From positions 1 to 64,000 of the forward strand of contig JADCRB010000047.1 of assembly GCA_021464245.1 (NCBI GenBank): a stretch of 64,000 nucleotides of DNA, written 5' to 3'. The position numbers were made by a program, and so were the translations under genes. This DNA comes from Carallia brachiata (lineage: Eukaryota; Streptophyta; Magnoliopsida; Malpighiales; Rhizophoraceae). Shown piece by piece: positions 48,201 through 60,428 of the stretch (position 1 is the first letter of the stretch; each line of letters opens with the position of its first letter). The notes beneath the pieces were generated by a model, which saw nothing but the letters and a program-made list of their open reading frames with translations, did no database searches and was not told the origin of the DNA.

Positions 48201-49799
48201 TTTACCGTATCCGCGTAGTGCGGGGCCTCGTGCGCTAGTTTTGTTTTCTTTCCTACTTTTGTTTTTCTGTTCCCTCATTCAATCTTTTTTGTTTTTCCTT
48301 TTGTTTGTTTTTTTGGTTTTTCAGCGCATTTAATTGTCTGAATTCGTTGCGCGTGAAGACACCAACCTGGAAATTCTCAACTGGGTACTTTGTTTTTTGC
48401 CTTGTTTTCTGTTTTATTCACTGTTTTCTTTTTTTTTTGTTGTTTAATTAATTCTGTTTTTGATTTGTATCTGTATTGGGGTGGCTTTTCGGTCTTATCT
48501 ATGGTGGAACTTGAAATGGGTTCTCTTTTGTTTTGTTCCAATGCTTGTTGCGTTTTTTGTTGGGCTGCTTTGGGATTGATTCAAATGCCAAAACAGGTGA
48601 ATTTTGGTGAAATTTAGATGAGATGATTATGGTGGAACCATGGGAACTTGGGTTTTAATGTTGCAATGAGGTTTGTTTTATTTTTCCTCTTCTTGTTTTG
48701 TCTCATTATGTGTATGCTTTATGGAGATTGTAACGTCAAGTTCAGTTTTGGCACGGTCCAGATTTGAATTCTTTTCAAAAAGTCGTTGCGCAGGATGAAG
48801 TTTTGAATGGATCTGTCTCTGCTTGATGTTTCTGATCCAAATTTACTACTTTTCCCGGTTGTGAGTTTAAAAGCGTGTTTTTTTGGCAAGATTCTGCTCT
48901 TGCTTGATTGAAGTCCGGACCTTGTTCGAAATGTGAAAAAATTTCTCAAATTTCCCCATCTTTTTATTGTCTCGTCCTCGTGTTTTTATTGCTTCGATGA
49001 TGGACTGCTTTGTGAATATGAGAAATACGTCTCTTGCAATACTGGATTTATATTTAAGAATTCACTTGCTTAAAGATGTAGATTGGTAATATAGATATGT
49101 AAGTTACTGGATATAGAAGCTTTGTCTTTTGATGGTTTCTGTATTTTCGCTATCTAAATTGAACAATAGATCAATCCATCCCCTGTAGTAGTCTCTCTGC
49201 ACTTCTGAGTTTCTTTGTTAATGAGCGAACTCTTTCACCTTCGTATCATTTGTTAGTAACCCTCTCTGCAACATTTCCAAACTTTATGCCATTATTTTTC
49301 TTAAACAATTATTGGTAGTACTGAAAACCAAATTTGTCAAGTCATTCCTTCATCTTGGAAGGACCAGTGACTGCATACTTGGTTTCGTGCATAATACTGC
49401 AGTACAAAAGATCTCCAACAGGTGTTTTGTCTGCTGGGTCTTGATTTTTTATTTTTAGTTCAGAAGTGTGCACCACGTGCCAACTGAATGGTGTTGGAGC
49501 TATTGTTACGAGTCTTTGAACATAAGAAGCTTTGTAGATTTACCAGAATCTTGACAAAAACCCTGTAGCTTGGGGACATTGGGCACCAGGGCAACTGCTA
49601 GCTGCTACAATGTCCCCAGTTAGACCAAGGCCTCCCATTGTGGCATCTTTATGATGAAATGTTGCATGGTTTGCTTATAATTCTAGTTTCCAAATACTAA
49701 GTTGTTGCCTATTGCAGGCCATTGAAGTGTTGAACCTTTTGATAGCAGGCATCACTACTGGAATTAGTTATTAACAAAAATTTACAACCTTGGAGTAGA
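45261..49799. other. Spacer and presumed 5' region of the SINA-type gene
   Basis: No protein gene is supported between 45261 and about 48240. From 48240 the composition becomes intron-like and T-rich. TTGCCTATTGCAG at 49705-49717 looks like a splice acceptor about 80 bp before the E3-ligase ATG, so a non-coding first exon near 48.2-48.4 kb and a leader intron of about 1.3 kb are likely but not proven. Confidence 0.45.
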
Positions 49800-52067
49800 A
49801 TGGCTCCTGGTGGCAATTCCTGTAAAGAAATCCTTGATTCTCCTCCCACAATCTCAGACTATGATACTGCAATGGGAAAGGCAGATAACACTGGTACACA
49901 AACAAAAAGTGCAGGGGCTTGGCTGGGAAGCTTGGAATTTATTCAAACAGTGGTGTGCACGAGCTCCTTCAGTGCCCAGTCTGCACTAATTTAAGTATCC
50001 GCCAATTCACCAGGTCTGTCCCAATTTTCCTTTCATCATGTATTATAATTTTCTTTTTGGTAGATTGTAATTAGCAATACAACTTTCCACCCACTCTCTT
50101 CTTCAATTACGATAGCCTTTTTCTAAGAATGAATTCACTGTCTTTGCTTTTCTAATGGTCCAATTACATGTGGTGCTTGGAATGGGATTTGGATCCTTTC
50201 TTATCCTTTTCTTATCTAACTAAAGATACTCAAAGCTGATCTATATAGAACTCAACTAGTGGCCTCATTCAGTATTGATTTGTTGTTATGTGTTCCTTCA
50301 GAAAGAAAAAAAATATTTTCTGTTGTTGAGCTTGGGAAAAAGTAGAATATATTGCTTCTGCTGGTGTTGACATAAATTGGGTTTTGGGCACTTCTGTAAT
50401 CAATGCCATGGTTTGCTACTTTAAGTGGACGCAAATATGTTGAATCTTGTACCTGTTGTCTAATTTGCCCAGGGCTTGTGGTTTCGCTAAATGCAAATGC
50501 AACATGTCAGAACTTTCCATTCATTTACATAAATTGTTAGGGTAGTGCACAGGTCATTTTAACATACATTTATTGTTAACTGGTTCCTAAATTGGATGTT
50601 TGCTGTTAAAAAAAACGGATGTTCTCTTTTACGCACTGTTGTTAGATTGTATATGAGACATCATCAGTTTGCTACTTAACAATCACAACCAGTGCCTATT
50701 GACTTGTTGACTACAAAACCTGTTTACAGTATGTACTTTGTTTAATCGGATTAAAGGTTCAAAATATTGCATGATATCTCAAAATAAAGCCTTTATTTTC
50801 TTTGATTTGTCTTCCTTATCTCTAAATATTCTGAATATGGTAATTATCTTCTAACTCCTGCTCTGTCATCTTTTGTTTGTGTTGCAGTGCCCAAATGGAC
50901 ACACTTTATGTTTAAACTGCAAGATTAGAGTGCATAACTGTTGCCCTACCTGCCGCTATGAACTTGGAGATATAAGGTGTTTGGCGTTGGAGAAAGTTGC
51001 AGAATCATTGGAACTCCCTTGCAAATACCAGAGTTTAGGATGTCATGATATTTTTCCATACTACAGCAAGCTTAAGCACGAGCAACACTGTAGATTTCGT
51101 CCATACAATTGTCCTTATGCTGGGTCTGAGTGCTCTGTTACAGGTGACATTCCATCGCTTGTCGCACATCTTAAGGATGATCACAAGGTTGACATGCACG
51201 ATGGGTGTACATTTAACCATCGTTATGTCAAATCAAATCCTCATGAAGTTGAAAATGCCACATGGATGCTGACTGTAAGTTCTTTTATGATGCACAAGAG
51301 TGTAAATTTTGCATTTATAATTTTATATGTGTCTAACTTCCCTCTATGATTTCGAGATGTGGTTAGCCCTCTTGCATCTGGGTTTTGTTTTTGAGATTGA
51401 TTTCATTTGTTTTGGAAGAAATCACAATTGAAAGAATTGAGAAAGCAATTGAAACTATTCAATACAGTGTTACAAATGTTTCTCGGCCCTTGCTGGCTGT
51501 ATGGGATTCATCTTGATGCTTGATGGGATTTGATGTGATATGAAGTTTGCGTGTATTGTTGGATTCCTTTCATGCGACTATTTGATGCGGCCATTTTATA
51601 AATCCCGAACAACCATTTTTTCTGGAATCTGGTGCATAATCTGATTAAGCAACATTTATTTCCTCTATTAATTCTTTTCTAAAAGCTCAGTTGCTGTTGC
51701 ATCTAAATCTGTGATCAGCATCTGTATTTCATGGTCTTGTGCAGGTGTTCAACTGTTTTGGACGACAGTTCTGCTTGCATTTTGAGGCTTTCCAGCTTGG
51801 CATGGCACCAGTCTACATGGCCTTCTTGCGTTTTATGGGTGATGATAATGAAGCAAAGAAATTCAGCTACAGCTTAGACGTTTGGTGGGAACGGCCGGAA
51901 ACTGACATGGCAAGGAATTCCCAGGAGCATTCGTGGACAGTCACAGGAAAGTCCGTGACAGCCAGGATGGACTTATTATTCAGAGGAACTTGGCACTCTA
52001 TTTTTCTGGTGGGGATAGGCAAGAGCTGAAATTGAGGGTTACTGGCCGCATATGGAGAGAAGAGTGA
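49800..52067 (+). CDS. SINA-type RING E3 ubiquitin ligase (SINAT family), four apparent indels
   Basis: Transfers ubiquitin to target proteins. Three exons: 49800-50013, 50888-51274, 51745-52067, all GT-AG. Exon 1 encodes the variable N-terminus (MAPGGNSCKE) and the start of the RING (HELLQCPVCTNL). Exon 2 begins at CPNGHTLC and carries the rest of the RING, the SIAH-type zinc finger (CHDIFPYYSKLKHEQHCRF) and SECSVTGDIPSLVAHLKDDH. Exon 3 starts VFNCFGRQFCLHF in the TRAF-like substrate-binding domain and ends GRIWREE. Indels: one G lost at 49914-49917, one T lost at 49994/49995, one T gained at 51881-51883, one G gained at 51934-51936. Correcting them gives 307 residues, consistent phases and a stop at 52065-52067. 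Product very sure; orthologue within SINAT1-5 not decided. Confidence 0.93.
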
Positions 52068-52805
52068 AATAGGGAGAGATGTGGTTGAGGTTGATGTGTA
52101 GTGTGCATAGTTCTGAGGAATGTCGGGTCTGTCAGTCTACCAGTGGATGAAGCTGTAGTTTTTCGATGGATCCGGTCCTCTATATTTTAATGCGGTGTTA
52201 CAGATGGGATAGGTTTTTCAATCTTTTCGAGTTTACAGCCGTATGGATCTGATCCCAAATCAGAGCATAGATTCAGTTGAATTCAATGGTTCATCCACCT
52301 ATGGATCCAAACTTTTCTTTCTGCTGCATCTCCTATGTACCATATTCCCCCAGGTTGAGATGACAAGAAAGAATGGCATGGTCTCTACGCTTATGTACAC
52401 TCATCGATTTAAGCGCTGATAATCTGCAGTTTTGCACGTCTGCTGTTAATGCTTTATCTATTTTAAGGGCAACTGTATTCATCTTCCTGAATATTTCATC
52501 TCTGATTCAATTTCAGATGATGTCACATTCTGTAGGCCACATGTTTCCACAGATAGTAATGGACTTGATTTTTGAGGGCACATATTTGACAGATTAACAT
52601 GTGCATAAGAGTTGGACATGGATATGGGACTTGGAATTCAAGGAATAGGAGGGGCTCCGGGCGGCAGGTACGATTGAAATGGGTGTGAACTTAAATCAGC
52701 CGAAATGGGTGTATACCTAATCGATTGAAAAGCCTTTATGGTTGACAATTCCCTTTAGCTGCAAATGGTGTATACTATATTTATATGATCAGCGGAATTC
52801 TTCTT
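52068..52805. other. 3' region of the SINA-type gene and spacer
   Basis: Should contain the E3-ligase 3' untranslated region. Nothing else is recognised. Confidence 0.45.
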
Positions 52806-53090
52806 CTTCTTTTTTGGTCAAAAATGGAGGCCTAAAGCCAGTATAATTCTAAATTAGACAGCAGCACCGCTTGGCCAACTAATCCCAGCAGCATCTTGCT
52901 GCGTGATGTTCTGCAAATCTTTCGGGGACTCTAAAAACATGTGGAATCCCCAATGTTGTGTTAACGCCCAATTTGCTAACCAGTCCGCTGCCCTGTTCCC
53001 CTCCCTAAAGATGTGTAGAATACGAACTTCCCACTGCCTTTTCAACAAGTCACGACGACATGAGATCAAGTTTGAGTGGGGATGTGATGG
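52806..53090 (-). mobile_element. LINE retrotransposon 3' fragment with RNase H domain end
   Basis: A minus-strand open frame (53069-52854) contains VRILHIFREGNRAADWLAN, the conserved C-terminal motif of the RNase H domain in plant LINE polyproteins, where the His and Asp are active-site residues. It is followed by the short tail HMFLESPKDLQNI and a stop, then GGCTTTAGGCCTCCATTTTT and a (GAA)-rich end. The copy is truncated: only about 70 codons remain. Confidence 0.8.
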
Positions 53091-54696
53091 TTCTAATTTG
53101 TTTACTCAAATAAAAATTTGCGGCGACACAAAGCCCACATTTGTAGGTATTAGTTCATTGCCAATCAACCTTAAACCTTGGCTTTTGTGAAAAATTTCAA
53201 TTGTCTCGTTAAGCCATAATCAAAAAATCATGCAAAAATTAGAAGTGCCAACTTAACAGTGATTTGGTGTGTCACTTTAATATTAATTTAGATTTAAATT
53301 TTAACATCTGTGTTCTCCTCATTAATTTAGGATTAGTGTGAATGTAGATTCAGATTTATTAACATTATAGTTGAGTTTACAAAAAGACTTATTCAAGTTG
53401 ATAGTATTTCAATGATAAATCTTTTTATGAGAGAAATTAAATGAAGATATCAACTCATAACTTTCGCCTCATTTCAAAGATTTAATGACTGTCATAGTCA
53501 TTAAATAATTTTTTACTCTAAAAAAAAAGAAAAAAAAATCATGCAAAAATCTCAAGTAAGCTAACCAGGATCATCCGTGTGCATAACAATACGTGGCAAC
53601 CCGTGTGCATAACAGTAAGTGACAGTGTATTCTCAAAAGGAAAATCTCTGCAAGCATGTTAGTACGTGAAATTTAAATTATTAAATTATAAAAAAATATA
53701 TTAAATTAAAAATAGATAAATCATTAAATTTATTGTGCATTTTTTACATATTACAGGTTACAACGTTACGTAGTTAAGTAGTAGTGCCCTATTCAAATAG
53801 AAAAAATCTCAACTGCAATACAGTGAGAATTATATCGTGTTTGCAATAACAAAATCTAATAAAAAATTTATTGTATTTAATATATATATATATAAATTAT
53901 TAAATATATTATGTATCTCTTACTACATTGATATGTAGTTAAGTACATTTAAATAAGCCAAAAATAAACACCATAGAAGAAAACAAACTTACTTGATAAA
54001 AAAAAAAAAAAACAAACAAACAAACATAACATAAGAGACTAAACCTGGCACGTACGAACCCCGAACGGGAAGGCACGTAGAACTGGGTTGGTTTCAGCGG
54101 TTAAACTCATAGTTCCTAACCGAGTTTCCCGCGAGCACAGGAAGAGAACAGACATTTTTTTGGTACATCAGAAAGAGAACAGACATTGGCGGTGTTGGTA
54201 TTGGTATTGGCATTGGCATTGTTATCTCTCTGTCTCAAACACCAATTATTACAGCCGCCATTGCCATTTCCTTGTTTGTCCAATTACCAATCCATTTTTC
54301 TTTCCGGCACACATTGTATTGGGTTGATTTGATCCAAGGCTTTCAGGTGCCTTCTTATTTGTAATTTTTTTTTACTAACATTTTTAACCAATGAATGTTG
54401 GTCATGTAGATCACTTCTCTCTATCTCTCTTTTTTTCGTTTCTTTTTTTTTTTGGGATTGATTTTGGGGTTTGCAAATTAATCACGTATGCATGTTGATG
54501 TTGTCATTTTCTTGGATAAAACAATGAAAATCCCTGGTGGTTGTAAGGTTTTTGATTGGTGAAAATTAAACATTTTTCAACTATTCTTGATGGGGTTCTG
54601 TTATATATGTATATATGAATGTTGATAACTTGTTTTTATTTGAATATGGGTTGCAGGGCTTCTCTTTTTCTTATTTGATTCATAGAAGAGGCTGAT
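53091..54696. other. Spacer and presumed leader of the Pti1-like gene
   Basis: AT-rich spacer to about 54060. GGTTTTTGGGTTGCAG-like acceptor sequence ends at 54657, about 40 bp before the ATG, and a possible donor CTTTCAGGTGCC lies near 54344, so a leader intron is likely. A TTGGTATTGGTATTGGCATTGG run (about 54195-54220) is a simple imperfect hexamer repeat. Confidence 0.45.
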
Positions 54697-56928
54697 ATGT
54701 TCTGTTGCGGAGGCAAAGAGGAGGAACCCAGCGGCCCACCTGCTAATCATTACACAAACCCACGTAGAGAAGGGAATCCCTATGGTGGCGGTAATTGCCC
54801 TTTTCCCTTAATGTGAAAATCCTCGTGGTTTTATTAATTAGTTCTTCCACCACAATTTATTTTCCTTCAGTAATACGTTTCGTTTAATTGCAAATATGTT
54901 GCAATCAAAAAACATATTGTGTTCACAATCCCCTTGACAATCCTTGGTTCGTGAATCTAATATTGTTCTCAATTACTAAAAATTATTATGCACTTATTCA
55001 AGAATAGAGGTTTCGGGTTATAACTTTAAAAAGGAGGTATGACGTTTATGGTAATAGGAAGAGTTATAGCTCATAAGTTTAATTGGCCTCATAATGGGCA
55101 AAAAAAAAAAAAAAAAAAACAAGAGAGAGTGAGAGAGAGAGAATTTCAGACCTATTCTAAGTCCTCCGCATAAAGGAGGGGTGTTGTTTGATTAATTAGG
55201 CGACCATAACTCTTCATTCAAGGCTAAAATTGAATGATTCTGCTATTGTTTCATTCTTTCTTGGGTGCAGTTCTGTTTTCTGATGTTATGTTTCACTTTC
55301 CTTTGTTCGGATACGATGATTCCATGCGAGTGTTATAGGCGGTGGGACAGGAGAGCCAAGGAGTGCCAATACTGCCAGAAGTGGAGCTCCTCAGAAGGAC
55401 TTACCCATTGAAAAACCAGCTATGACGTTGGCGGAGTTAAATAGGTTGACTGGCAACTTTGGTTCTAAGGCTTTGATTGGAGAGGGTTCCTACGGCCGAG
55501 TTTTCTATGCTAAGTTAAACAATGGTGTCGCTGTTGCAATAAAGAAGCTAGATGCGGGTTCAGAAGAGCCTGATTCTGATTTTGCAGCACAGGTTATATA
55601 TGTGTGTGTGTGTGATTCCTTCTCTATATGTAGCTACTTAGGTGGCTAAATTTTGATGCAATATTTGTCAATTTTACTTTGGTTCATGCAGTTATCAGTA
55701 CTTTCAAGACTTAAACACGAGCACTTTGTGGAGTTGATAGGATTTGTTTGGAGGCAAACAATCGAATAGCGGTTTATGAATTTGCCCCATGGGTCTTTAC
55801 ACGATGTACTGCATGGTATATCCAGTCAAGTTTTTACTTTCCCTGCATTCTTTTTGAAAACTTATAGGTTTAAGATTTTATGGTGCAGGTAGGAAAGGTG
55901 TACAGGGGCTGAACCAGGCCCAGTTCTTAGCTGGAACAGCGAGTTAGAATTGCTTATGGTGCAGCAAAAGGCCTTGAGTATCTGCACGAAAAGGTCAGCC
56001 ACCTATAGTTCATCGAGATGTCAGATCGAGCAATGTCTTAGTCTTTGATGACTTCATGGCCAAAATTGCTGATTTTAATGTGTCAAATGCTGCTTCTGAC
56101 TCTACGGCTCGACTGCATTCAACTAGAGTCCTGGGGACATTTGGTTACCATGCTCCAGAGTAAGCAATGTGTTCCCACCTTATGTTTTTCTAGCTGATTG
56201 CCTGACATTGTGGATTGGTGATCCTGCTTGTACACATAAGTTATTGGTTTTTTTCAAGATTTTTAATCATATGTTTGGCATTTTTCTTTTCAGGTATGCC
56301 ATGACAGGGCAGATAACTCTGAAAAGCGATGTTTACAGCTTTGGGGTTGTTCTTCTAGAGCTCTTAACCGGAAGAAAGCCCGTAGACCACACAATGCCCA
56401 AAGGACAACAGAGTCTTGTTACGTGGGTGTGTTTCTTTGTCTATTTTTCTCTATATTTTCCAATATTATTTCTTGAGTGCATCTGAATATTGTTGCAAAC
56501 CCCGCAGGCAACACCAAGACTGAGTGAGGACAAAGTGAAGCAGTGTGTGGATCCCAAACTGAACAATGACTTCCCACCAAAGGCGGTTGCCAAGGTTCTG
56601 ACTAATAACCCTTCAATGTTACACCTCAAAACAGTAACCTTTTATTGTCTTGGCACTCTCTCTGTGCGTGTGTTTGTGTCGGACATTAGATCAAGTTCCT
56701 GTTTATCTTGGACATACCTAAAGAAAAATTGTAGAGAATCTTGGTAGAAAGCAAAAATTTCTCATTTTGTTTCTTAATTGTGTTTGTGGCTGAATACATC
56801 AGTTAGCAGCAGTTGCAGCACTTTGTGTTCAGTACGAGGCGGACTTCAGGCCAAATATGACGATTGTTGTGAAGGCTCTTCAGCCACTTCTCAACTCAAA
56901 GCCAGCAGGGGCAGACTCCAACGCATAA
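54697..56928 (+). CDS. Pti1-like protein kinase (RLCK family VIII), six apparent one-base losses
   Basis: A plasma-membrane-associated cytoplasmic Ser/Thr kinase of the tomato Pti1 family. Seven exons: 54697-54790, 55339-55592, 55692-55815, 55889-56159, 56294-56426, 56508-56594, 56803-56928. The N-terminus [10 protein letters not shown] has cysteines suited to palmitoylation. Kinase motifs: [75 protein letters not shown], and the Pti1 tail [19 protein letters not shown] replaces DFG, as is usual in this family. Exon 3 lacks three bases (one at 55743-55745, two in 55784-55795) and exon 4 lacks three (55905-55908, 55936-55937, 55995). Restoring each exon gives correct phase and 364 residues in total. 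Because three are lost in each exon, downstream phase is unaffected. I favour assembly error. Confidence 0.92.
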
Positions 56929-57655
56929 CTTAGCTTTCATCAAGATCAACAGGCCTGGACTTCAGAATATTGCGAACTCCCTCTTGGATTTATATTTCAA
57001 CATTCTGTAATCGATTGAGTTATGAAAATTTTTTCAGATCAAATATTTCTGATAGGGTTATCATCTGTTTGATAGAGAACTTGGAATAACACTCAATAGA
57101 TGAATGTATTTATAGTTTTCACTTGACAGACAGGGAAGACTATGTACCAAATAGAACTGTTTGAAATGCAAAATATGAAAAAACTTCTGTATCCCATCAT
57201 GCATATTTGCCTGGCTATTTAATTAAGATTAGGTCTTCTCTTCTGTCCCTAGATGATAATTTACCATTTATCAGTTATCTAGTGATCACTCATTTTAGTG
57301 AAAGAATTATCGGTTGCCTAAAGTAGTCCAAATTAGTGAGTTCATGAGTCATGAAGAGAATGCAATCAAAGAGAAAACACACAGAGAGAACGAAAGCGAG
57401 CAAATGACCTGAAAACCAGAAACATTCTCATTCAAATTGAAACAAGTTACAGCAGACACATCTAAAGACTGAGTTGGAAGCTTCCATAACAAAAAAATTC
57501 AAACTTCTGTACGGGCACAAGCATCGTAAAGACCGAAAGAAATCAGGAATTGAGTTTGAATGAGGTAAGTACCTATATTACATCAAAACTACTCACGACT
57601 GAACTGGAATATGAAAACAACATTAACATAGCAACCTGCCATAGAAAGGCTAGAA
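56929..57655. other. Spacer after the Pti1-like gene
   Basis: Contains the kinase 3' untranslated region and ordinary spacer. No further gene is seen. Confidence 0.45.
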
Positions 57656-57970
57656 CTAGAAAAAACAGAAAAGAAAGGAATAGCCAAGGATAGAACAAGC
57701 TACATAGACAGAAGAAATTTTAGTTGAGAGGGCAGGAGAGGAATCTAAAAAGGGAAAAATTCGAGACTCTTTTCTGATGTGAATTCCCAGCTTCCGGGCA
57801 TGAAAATGACTCAGATCATTTCCCGCTAATTGTCTTCCTTGTTGCAAGTGTTTTGCAGGAATTTTACCAGAATGACTTAAGACGCCTTTCCGGGCCAAAC
57901 TGGGAAGAGAGTTAGATAGTAAGAAAAGGGTTATGAGTAAGAAAGTGAATACATGTCTCATCTGAGTCAT
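57656..57970 (-). CDS. Possible small secreted peptide precursor
   Basis: A 104-codon open frame. The start at 57970 (or 57961) gives a clear signal peptide, MRHVFTFLLITLFLLSNSLP, with a likely cleavage near SLA. The mature part is short and basic, with HARKLGIHIRKES in the middle, and ends in a hydrophobic stretch (SVYVACSILGYSFLFCFF). It has one cysteine in the mature part apart from the tail. I recognise no CLE, CEP, RGF, PSK or IDA motif. The hydrophobic end could be translated intron or a membrane/GPI signal. The frame could be chance; a real gene would need transcript support. Confidence 0.35.
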   Translation of the reverse strand: MTQMRHVFTFLLITLFLLSNSLPSLARKGVLSHSGKIPAKHLQQGRQLAGNDLSHFHARKLGIHIRKESRIFPFLDSSPALSTKISSVYVACSILGYSFLFCFF

Positions 57971-59942
57971 GTCTGCTAAGTGATAGTAGCAATAAGTTGG
58001 AGAAAGGAGGTGTAGTGTACAATGCGCAATATCTAGAATAACTTTTATAGCAGGAAAGAGCAACAAAGTTTTCAGTGTCTGAAAATGACTTCAGGATGAA
58101 AAGCGACAACAAATGTGGCCCGGGACGTGCTTCCTGTGTCCGATCTTGGCAAATCTTTCCATTAATCAAGTTTCTGAATCATCAGTTCATCACCCATCAT
58201 CAAAATTTCCCGCTAGCAATCAATTTTGGCTTATATTTGGATCTTCGAAAACACAAAGGGCTGCCCCAAGAATGTATTCAGTGCAATTCTTCAATCTTCC
58301 TCGAGTGTCCGCTACGTTTGGAAATCCAAATAGAGTCTTGGTGTCACAATGTCGTTTACAAGTTTCAAGCATGTTTATCGGAATAGGTCTCTCTGTGGAG
58401 CTTCTGTAATGATATGAAACCTGGCGCACCTGTTTTGCCGGTTCACTTGAGACTCGTTCCACATTTAGCTGAGCTACGCCCATTAATTTCTTTTTTTTTT
58501 TTGTTTGAGGAAAGCCCATTAATTGCTGCCTTTCCACAAGTTCCAGTCTTTTCCGGGCCTGGAGGAGAAGTGATGTCGCCCAATATTCACTTATCAAGTT
58601 AGCAAGTTTCACTCATCAAAATAGAAAAAAAAATGTATTACGGTAGATAAATTAGTATTTAATGCTCTAAAACTTCCAGGGTTGTCTTTGACAACAAAAT
58701 TTCATACCATTTGCCGGTAACTCTTTAATTCCTTTGATCAAGACTAAAAGCTTTAATACCAAGAATGGGTTGGGAGTAGGCAGGTTATCTTGTCACAGTT
58801 TATTCGGAAGTTGGAATACAACTAACGGAAGGATGATTAAAAGTGAAATGGTAATTATGGCACTAAAAATAAAAGGCAAACATTAAATAGAGAACCCAAA
58901 ATAGAAGACATTAGTGATAATATTAGAATCCGAAGTGAAGTTCAGGAACCAAATTACTTTTTGTTTTTGGTTTTAATCAAGTTCTAACAATATTCCCCTA
59001 TGCTAATCTACTAGCTTATTCAAATTGTGGAGATGGTGAGAAATGCTTGAAACTGATATTTTTTATATGTACCATTTTATATATGGTTCTGCCCAGTCGA
59101 CTTACTAGGAAAAATGATTTAATATCAAACAACCATACAAATGAACTTTAAATACATGTAGACAGGATTTGAAATTCAAATCTTGAGATTGATAATTATT
59201 ATTCTCAATTATTTGACTTATACCTGATCTATTTGTATTTCATTAATTAAAAAACATTCATGCTATTGTTGGGCCAACGATAGATGGACCTGACTTCGGC
59301 TAGGTCGGCCCGGAACTATACGGATACGAGGAAAAATCGGATTGTGAGTTTACGGTCTCGGCTTTAATCGCACTTGAGCAAATGTTTAATTGGTCACAAT
59401 TGAAATATTTGATCAATTGGCTCAACAAACTAATCAGACTACACTGATTTCACACCAATTAAAAAATGGGTATAGATATATATTACAATCCAATCTCTTG
59501 ATTTTTTACAATTATTTTATGTAGAAATCAATTTCAGTAGAAAGACTGCACAATAATTTTTTATAAAAATTTTAAAATAACAAAAAAAAGAAATTTTAAT
59601 TTAATTTATGTGTTTTAATAAGTATAATTTATTTATAATTTTACACTATATAATAAATAAAATTTATATAAAATAAAAATTAAAAAATTTACAAAATAAA
59701 AAATTATGAATGAGATATACTAAAAAAAAAATTAAATTAAAATAAGACTGAACGGAAATTAAAATCAAAGATAAAGTCGCAGTTGAGTGGGACCGGACCG
59801 GGTTTAGCTCCAACCATAGCGCACATACCGGTACATTTATGTTACGATCCAAGCCATCGAGAACAAGGCGGATTTTATTATTTCATTGATTTCATAGCTT
59901 CCCAAAATCCAACGCGTTTCTAAAAAAAAAAACAAAAACAAA
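57971..59942. other. Spacer
   Basis: No gene is supported. A poly(T) insertion scar lies at 58478-58524. A more GC-balanced block at 59260-59380 (GGCCAACGATAGATGGACCTG and following) resembles no element I can name. The rest is AT-rich. Confidence 0.4.
58478..58524 (-). mobile_element. Tiny retro-insertion scar: poly(T) between 11-bp direct repeats
   Basis: GCCCATTAATT at 58478-58488 recurs at 58514-58524. Between them lies TC, a T run and GTTTGAGGAAA. This is the same structure as at 10471-10526 and fits a near-tail-only LINE-mediated insertion. It interrupts sequence that is otherwise continuous. Confidence 0.65.
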
Positions 59943-60129
59943 AATTGAGTGCGGTTACAGTTTCAGAAGTGGCTGAATATTTTTTTTATACAATAAGACT
60001 GTTATTTTGTATAATAAAAAAATATAAAAAATATAAATTTTTTATTATATAAAATAATAATCTTATTACATAAAATTATAAATTTATTATAAAAAAAACA
60101 TTCAGATGTTTAATTCTGAAACTCTAATT
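59943..60129 (-). mobile_element. MITE with inverted ends, copy 2
   Basis: Same family as 31101-31293, in the opposite orientation. Starts AATTGAGTGCGGTTACAG and ends CTGAAACTCTAATT. The inner GCTGAATATTTTTTTTATA is mirrored by a TATAAAAAAAACATTCAG near the right end. AT-rich and non-coding. It lies about 300 bp upstream of the first RLCK gene. Confidence 0.75.
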
Positions 60130-60428
60130 TTTTTTTTTTTAAAAAACACACAAACAACTAATACCCTTTTTCCAGAGTGCCATGCGGCTAGCGCGAAATA
60201 TTGACCTTCGGAAAAAAAACAAAAGGTCGACTCATAGGATTGCTATTGCTGGCACACTTAACCAAAAAAGTATTTTTTTCATTGGAAAAACTCTTCAGTT
60301 CATAATCGATTATATAATAATGATAAACAAAATAAGAATGAAACGAGAAAAATTCTGAGCTGATAGCAGAAAGAAAGCTTTGATTTGATTTGAGTATCAC
60401 AAAAGGAAGTTTGCATCATTTTAATTTG
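60130..60428 (+). promoter_or_regulatory. Upstream region of the first RLCK gene, shared with the second copy
   Basis: About 60295-60428 matches 63468-63583 before the second copy, including AAATTCTGAGCT, CAGCAGAAAGAAAGCT and GATTTGATTTG. The shared stretch marks the left extent of the tandem duplication, which therefore carried at least 130 bp of proximal promoter. No clear TATA box. Confidence 0.5.

Noticed and set aside
58220..58612. 130-codon minus-strand frame with a lysine run
   Set aside because: The lysines come from the poly(T) insertion scar at 58489-58513 and the frame has no homology-like features.
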